A DNA stretch of 64,000 nt from Pollenia angustigena. Taxonomy: Eukaryota > Arthropoda > Insecta > Diptera > Polleniidae. Below the pieces are notes generated by a model. That model had not been told where the DNA came from. It did not search any database and saw only the letters and a list, made by a program, of their open reading frames with translations. Of the stretch, positions 58,039 through 64,000 are shown one piece after another. The DNA lies in NCBI GenBank assembly GCA_930367215.1, contig OV884060.1:11984001-12048000 (forward strand), written 5' to 3'. Position numbers and translations under genes: made by a program. Within the stretch, counting starts at the first letter, position 1. Each line of letters opens with the position of its first letter.

Positions 58039-59094
58039 TAAAAAAATAATTTATATTAAATACAATAAGCATATCAAGTTTTAGTTTGAGAACAATAAAG
58101 CAAAAAAAAGAAAATCAGTCTCATGGTAGCCATTAAGAGAAATAAAAGAAGTACAAATTATAAAAAACAGAATACTTATAAATTAAAGCAGAGAGTTGCC
58201 AAACTGAAATCACTAATTCACCCCAACAAAGTGTAATATAAAATACATTTATGAAGTAAATGCATTAATTAATCAATACATTAGTGGCCTTAACTGAATG
58301 TTTTAACATATCAAATTATCTCCAACATACAATCAAGAGGATACTTCTACAATTAGTTAAACCAAAAGATTTGTTAATACTACAATGTAGAGACATAAAA
58401 ATAGTAGATGTGAAAAGTTCACAGCACCACACAAAAAACAACGCTCATTTGAATTTTGTAATATCAAATAGCAGAGCTTCAATTTTGAACATATAAAAAA
58501 ACTACAATTACAAAGATTTAGTTATAGGCTCTGTGATTCACACCAATTAAGTATCCTCCTATCAATGAAATGCACGTTAAAAACACTAATAATCGATCAA
58601 TCAATCTACTTAATTTATATATTCGCATTTTGTAGTTTGCAAATGTGAAACTGAATATTTACCGCACCCTTAGTTTTTATTACTTGTATCACTAGATTTC
58701 TTAATTATTTTTGTTTTGTCAATTTATTTTGCGCTTAAGTGCACAATTTTATATATAATGTATTGTTAGACATCATTTCAAACGGCATGTGCAATATTTA
58801 CATACACATTTTTTTTTTTTTTTTTAATTTTTTGCACATATGCAAAACAAAACAACCAAGTTGCATATTATGCAAATTGTCTTTCAGCGTTTTTCATATA
58901 ATCTTTTTTATCAGAATCAATGAAAAAGTCGAATTTGAATTTTTGGTTAGTTAGGGCCTTTTGCGTTTTAGGTAACGATATATATTATTTATCCTCTTTT
59001 GAAAGGTTATTTTATATTTAATATTGCTATGCAAAAAGTTTTTTTTTTCAAATTTTAATCAGTGCATGCGCAAGGTTCTACCGAAACAGCCCTA
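58039..59094. other. region upstream of LINE ORF2, nothing recognised
   Basis: Could hold LINE 5' UTR or unrelated DNA. There is no gag-like zinc knuckle in any frame that I can see. Confidence 0.35.
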
Positions 59095-59447
59095 TTTATA
59101 ACCACACCACAAGAGTGGAGAGGGTATTATGCATTCGTGCTGATGTGTGTAACACCTTAAAATATTGGTCCTAGACCCACCTTAAAGTATACCGATCTAC
59201 TCAGAATCACTTTCTGAGTTGATGTTAGTAATGATGTTAGTCCGGCTGGGTGGTTGGCTGGCTGGCTGGCCAATGAGATAGGGGCAATTTCTGCCTCCGA
59301 GAAACTATCAAACTGATTGTAATGAAATTTAAAACATAGATATTTCCCTATTCATATAGCCATACACTCTCGAAAATTTGTTTATAAATACTGTGGTGTA
59401 GGGTATCATATGGTCGGGCTTGACCGACTATACTTTCTTATTTGCTT
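59095..59447 (+). mobile_element. mini-me-like element, short copy
   Basis: Starts near ACCACACCACAAGAGTGGAG, then GAGGGTATTATGC, a (GGCT)n tract at 59240-59265, GGGCAATTTCTGCCTCCGAG, and ends GGGTATCATATGGTCGGGCT, with hairpin GTCGG/CCGAC at 59413-59428 and TACTTTCTTATTTGC. Variant family with GGCT in place of GTCY. Confidence 0.65.
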
Positions 59448-59554
59448 TTTAACAAATTTGCACTTCATGCCACAATGTTTCCTATCGCAAGCCAAGAATC
59501 GAAAATTTTAAGCCACTGCTTGTGTGAATCAATATATTTGTAGCAATTGTGCAA

Positions 59555-59640
59555 TAAAAAAATTCCCAAAAAAAAAAAAAAACTGATTTTTGGGGATTTT
59601 CGGTAGTATTTTGGGAATTGTGGGATTCATTTTGTAAGTT
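59555..59640. repeat. fragment of GGGGAT-type hAT element
   Basis: Contains ATTTTTGGGGATTTTCGG and TTTTGGGAATTGTGGG, like the ends of the element at 9454. Neither terminus is complete. Confidence 0.4.
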
Positions 59641-61143
59641 GAGACAATAATGTAAGTTGGTGTGTTCTAAGCTTTAACAAATCTATTTACAAATATAATA
59701 TATCATGTTAAAACTTTTAGTTAATATAGACTTAATTGCATAAATAAAAGTTAATTTAATTTGGCAACACAGTTTTTGCAAAATGTCTTCAACGAATTTT
59801 ATAATTTTACATATTATTTCAGTTTTTGAAATCTAGATTTAATACATTGACATTGATGTATAATATGTTTACCTTACCCTTCTTATAGCCACAACTAATT
59901 AATAAGTTTAGAAAATTGTATCAACGATTTCCTACAGACTTGTGTTGAAAACATTCAATTTCTATTTGTAAATTTTTTAATTTAAGTTTGAAAACTTTGT
60001 AAAATTTTGTTGTTGGTTTTGTTTATAAAATTTATTTAAAATATTTGCAAAATATAAACATACAAGTTGTTATTAAATTCCGCTCGCTATCTCTATTCCT
60101 CTATTCATATTCTCCCATTCAAATTCTATTTTATTTGTTTTATATTTATAAACAATTTAATCTCTTTACTGATTACTAACATTTTTAAGCATTTCTGTTG
60201 TGGCTTGTAATTAATAACAATAGTTTTATATTTGCTTGTATATTAGTAAACTATTAATTAAGTCATATATAAGGAATATTTTTTTTTTCGCTAAATCACT
60301 GTTTATATTTCAGCAGCTGTTTGCTTGGGCTTGGCGACTTTTTTTTTAAATCATTGTTTACTCTCTGGTAATACAATTAATAAAAATAAAAAAAAAATAT
60401 GACAAGCAGATTTTCTTAAATACATAAACAACTTTTAACTTTTATATATTTATGCAAAAAAAGTTTTGATACAATTAATATAAAGGGGGAAGACAATGAG
60501 TAACAGGAGATCAGGAGAAAAAAAATGAAAAAGTTTATTTTAATTTTTGTCATCAGCAAGTGAGATTTCATGAATTGAATTTCAGTAAACTTTTTGTTTG
60601 ATTCAGTTAAATTATTTGTTTGAAAAAATTGGTGTTTTTTCAATAAACACAAGGCAAATAAATTGTTTGAATATGCGAATTTGTTTATAGGACCGATTTC
60701 ACACAAAAAATTGTTTGATTCTACAAATTTTTTGTTTGAATTGGAAAAATAATTTTTTCTGTGTAGGAATTTTTGCTTCTTATAATGCATTGTAATCATG
60801 AAAATAATGTTAATATTATACAAAATATGGCATCGAATTGATGCCACTATAGTCATAAAATAGATGACATGTAAAAAATTACCAAATTTTACGAAGACGT
60901 TAGTCATTGGATTGATGTTAGTTTTTGCATCATTGATGCCATTTGTAGTAACATTGATGTCACAATTCTGATGTTAGGGCATCATCAATATGAAGATGCA
61001 TTTTTCTATCAGTGTAATTGAAAAATTTTTTTTCTCTAAGTGTTTTTTATTCAACCTATATAATTATAAGGTAATAAACTTATGTAATAGATAATTGTTA
61101 ATTACAAATTTAAATAAAATTACGATAAAATAATCTTTAACCC
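59641..61143. other. intergenic, nothing firm
   Basis: AT-rich. 60530-60770 contains several TTTGTTTGA words and a TTTTTTCTGTGTA end like the 14334 family. 60840-61010 has repeated GATGCCA/TGATGTTA words. No gene. A TTTATT at 61046-61051 (AATAAA on the minus strand) may serve gene 7. Confidence 0.4.
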
Positions 61144-62706
61144 TTAAACTTTTTCCACCTTCAAAAAAATACCATTTTTGCTACACAATAGAAATGATTT
61201 TTTATCCCATGCCAAGGGAATTTCAGTCTTGTCACAGACCGAGAACTTAAAATTATGCAGCAGATACGCCAGACCGACACGAGTCTGCATAAGGCCAAAA
61301 CGCATGCCAATACAATTACGCGGACCATCACCGAATGGAAGCCACTCTATCGATTCCCGTTGTTGAACATTTTCGGAAGTAAAACGATCAGGTTTAAATT
61401 TTTCTGGCTGGGGGTACAAAACGGGATCATGGTGAATGGCGTAGGCTGGTATAATAGCAGTTATGCCTTTTTTGATGATGTATTTAGGGTAACCAGGTAC
61501 CACATAATCAGATAAAGCTTGACGGCTTAAGTGGGGTACAATGGTGTATTTGCGAAGAGTTTCTGCAACAAAAGATACAAATTTAATAAATATTTTCTGT
61601 ATTAAGGAAATCTATTTGTTAGAACCTGATATAACCTGCCCCATATAATGTAAACCATGCAAAGCTTCGTAGCTTATTTGACCATTTGTGTCAAATGCTT
61701 TATTTATTTCCTGGCGAAGATTTTCCTGTATCTTTTCATTTTGTGCCAATTCGTAAAGAGCAAATCCCATAGTCGAGGAAGAAGTTTCAAAACCTGCCAA
61801 AAAAAATACAAAAGCCTGGGCTGCCATTTCCTCTATACTTAACTTCACCGCCTTCTCACCACCTTCGCCGTTCTTCAAGTCAATTAGGATACTTAGGAAA
61901 TCCTTGCTTACTATGTTATTAGCCTCCCGATGATTTACAGTCTCCCTTACAATACGCATAAAAAAGTTGGTAACATCATCGGGAATCATTTTCATATGCA
62001 ATTTTTTGGCCAAGTCGGGAAATGCCTGTATAAAACCATTTAAAAATTTGCCATGTCTGCGCTTTGTTAGAGAACGTTTGCCCATTAAACGAAATTCTGC
62101 ATTGGGGTCTTTCAAACTATTGCAATTTATGCCAAAGGCACAGGTACCTATGACATCAGTAGTGAAACGTGCCAAGAGCTCCTTTATTTCCACCACATTA
62201 TTATCCAAGCTCATTTGCTCGAATACATCCACAAACTTCTCGGCCACTTGTATAACAGTGGGATACATAAATTTCATTTTGCCAGAGGTGAAAGTAGGTG
62301 ATAATTTTTTTCTTAAGCTTTTCCATTTGTTGCCGTCTAACAGAAATAAATGTCCCGTTAAAGGATCGTCTTTTTCATTATGAAACACACCACGATCCGT
62401 GAAATTGGCAAAATCTTTTATTAAAATATTTTTAACTAAAGCCAAATCTAAAACGACTACGACCGGCCTTTGGAAAAAGTAAAATCCACAGAAGGGACCA
62501 GTTCCCTTAAATTTTTCATACACTTCGCGTATACACTCGGCAATGCTGCGTTTGGTTTGTAGACCTTGAAAGTTACCGGACAATAGGCTGGGTTTATCAT
62601 GGGCGATTCCCTGTTCTTTCCAGTAGTTTAAACGTTTTTTAATAAAGTAAACAGCCAAAGAGGCTAATATTATAATTGTATATAATAATACTGTAGTTAT
62701 AGTCAT
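61144..62706 (-). CDS. Cyp6a: cytochrome P450 CYP6A-type (gene 7)
   Basis: Microsomal P450, a likely xenobiotic monooxygenase. Exon 1 is 62706-61626, exon 2 is 61562-61144, with a 63-nt phase-1 intron; 499 residues, the shortest of the six because the linker between helices H and I is trimmed. The anchor MTITTVLLYTIIILASLAVY resembles gene 6. Motifs: W128xxxR132, AGFETSSST at 304-312, ETLRKYT from 361, PDRF (PERF position) and FGDGPRNCIG with Cys444. It shares MQTR and FSVCDKTEIP with the relic at 33309. Same strand as gene 6 and separated from it by 12.5 kb of mobile DNA. TATA and initiator motifs upstream are well spaced (see 62782-62818). Confidence 0.93.
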
Positions 62707-62781
62707 TATTTTAAATGTATTTTTATTTATTTTTTGTTCTGATAACTTTCTACTAACTATTCACTTTAGAAGCTTTTTGCA

Positions 62782-62818
62782 AACTGAAGTACTCAGAATA
62801 AGTTATTGATAATTTATA
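62782..62818 (-). promoter_or_regulatory. TATA box and initiator of gene 7
   Basis: On the minus strand TATAAAT starts at 62818, and TCAGTT, a perfect arthropod initiator, lies at 62787-62782. The initiator A is 33 nt downstream of the TATA start, the expected distance. AAGCTT follows at 62775-62770. The predicted leader is 79 nt. Confidence 0.65.
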
Positions 62819-63664
62819 AAAGATTAAAATGTTGTAAAATAATAAGTCAGTTTTGTTTTTTGTTGAATCATTGAAGCGACGAGTTTTGAAAATATATTTT
62901 TTTTTTAAATTAAATAAAGTCAACAGTGAAATGACAGAAATTGTATTAAAGCTAAAGTATCGGGTTATTTATTTAGAACAGTGATGGACATACTCTCAAT
63001 TTTCCGGGAAGCATGCTTATGTTACAAGCTTCTGCTAAAGCGTACTCGAACTTTATAAAGTTCTCTCTCTGTCCAGTTTTTAAAAAAAGAAAAAAAAACA
63101 CTGTTTTTATTCTGTTGCTAATTTTGTTGTTGCTTTACGCATACAATTGTAAAATCATCGTATTATGAGTCTTGTCCTCCATTATGGATTTTTGTTTTTT
63201 TTCGGAAAATTTAATTTTTTGTTTTTAAAAAAATACCTCTCTTAAAAACTATTCTATCTTAAGCATTTTATAACAAATTGTACACAATAAATGAACAAAT
63301 ATGTTAATAAAGGGAAACCAAAAATATTCTTTAAAAAAAAAGTATTTTATGCGCAGTAAAAAGTTGAAAATAGTCCCTAAAAATTGCAAAAATATGCCCT
63401 AAGAATAAAAAATATTTGACAGTTTAATAATATTTTCACAGAATAAACAAATAAAAAAATATAGTCGTTAAAATCCGACCATATGTCACCCTAAAAAATA
63501 ATATTTACCGACAATTATCAGAATGTTACCTTTTTGAGGCTCATGGGCATAAATGGATACAGCACATCACAACAAAATGATGTAATAGTTATTTGTGCCG
63601 AATATTATCGAGCTATAAATATCTAGATTTTTTGTATTAATGTTCATTTAGGGAGATGGCGTTT

Positions 63665-64000
63665 ATAGTGAGTAGTAGAGTTGTCAATTATTCGCCTTTC
63701 AGCTTTCTTCGAGTAATTCAAATAATTGTTTTTGTTTGTTCGATGAAACGATTAAATCTGAAAAATTATTCGATTAATCGATGAGAATAACGAATACAAA
63801 AATTATTTAAAAAAAAAATACAAATCTTTGCCTAATATCATTGTATTACTGAAAGGAATCGTAAAATCCTTAATTGTTAAATAATCCGATACAACTTTGG
63901 ATTTTCGAAAGGCGTTTGCAGACCTTCCATCTTCAGCCAAAATTCTGCGTACAATTTCTTCTATAAAACAATCGCTGTCTCTTCATGTATTTTTCCATTG
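63665..64000 (-). pseudogene. hAT-like transposase relic at window edge
   Basis: A terminus-like AGAGTTGTCAATTATTCG (63677 on) and GATTAATCGA motifs are followed by a minus-strand segment reading EEIVRRILAEDGRSANAFRK and SKVVSDYLTIKDF, which parallels 46250-46345. The N-terminal side has stops and the element runs off the window. The family assignment is tentative. Confidence 0.4.

Overview
The window is AT-rich eukaryotic DNA from an insect, almost certainly a higher fly (Schizophora, probably a calyptrate). The evidence is a cluster of CYP6A-type cytochrome P450 genes with one short phase-1 intron before the ETLR motif, together with fly-type mobile DNA: mini-me/DINE-like elements carrying GTCY repeats, Helitron-like ends and hAT, Harbinger and mariner-type MITEs. 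The species and the individual CYP names cannot be settled from this sequence alone.

Six P450 genes look intact once spliced. They are gene 1 (3080-4702, +), gene 3 (26807-28394, +), gene 4 (39846-41434, -), gene 5 (42725-44325, +, Cyp6a13-like), gene 6 (47091-48679, -, closest in style to house-fly CYP6A1) and gene 7 (61144-62706, -). All six encode 499-510 residues, with an N-terminal membrane anchor, the C-helix WxxxR, an I-helix (A/G)GFETSS, ETLR and a heme-Cys loop. Products of this family are ER-anchored monooxygenases that take electrons from NADPH-P450 reductase and oxidise plant toxins, insecticides and other lipophilic compounds. Genes 4 and 5 are head to head and genes 5 and 6 are convergent. 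The cluster also holds its own casualties: a recently broken copy (11939-13508), an old exon-2 relic whose heme Cys has become Tyr (33309-33687), and a 73-bp N-terminal scrap near the left edge (301-373).

The DNA between the P450s is a graveyard of nested mobile elements. By region: 0.3-2.9 kb has a mini-me-like element interrupted by a 5'-truncated LINE with a 10-bp target duplication. 4.7-11.6 kb has several TIR elements, two tRNA-derived SINE copies and a hAT-like element hosting two other MITEs. 14-26 kb has a candidate Helitron, a foldback element with a perfect 8-bp target duplication, and a nearly identical 4.02-kb tandem duplication (18016-22034 and 22039-26061). 28-39 kb has more TIR elements, including a hAT with a Harbinger MITE inside it. 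49-60 kb has a hAT MITE, minisatellite-bearing mini-me-like elements and a decayed Jockey-superfamily LINE on the minus strand (about 54942-58038).

I see no operon, CRISPR array, rRNA or functional tRNA gene, and nothing that supports a wholly new enzymatic system. The notable material is the recent 4-kb duplication, the birth-and-death record of the P450 cluster, shared promoter motifs, and the architecture of several element families.
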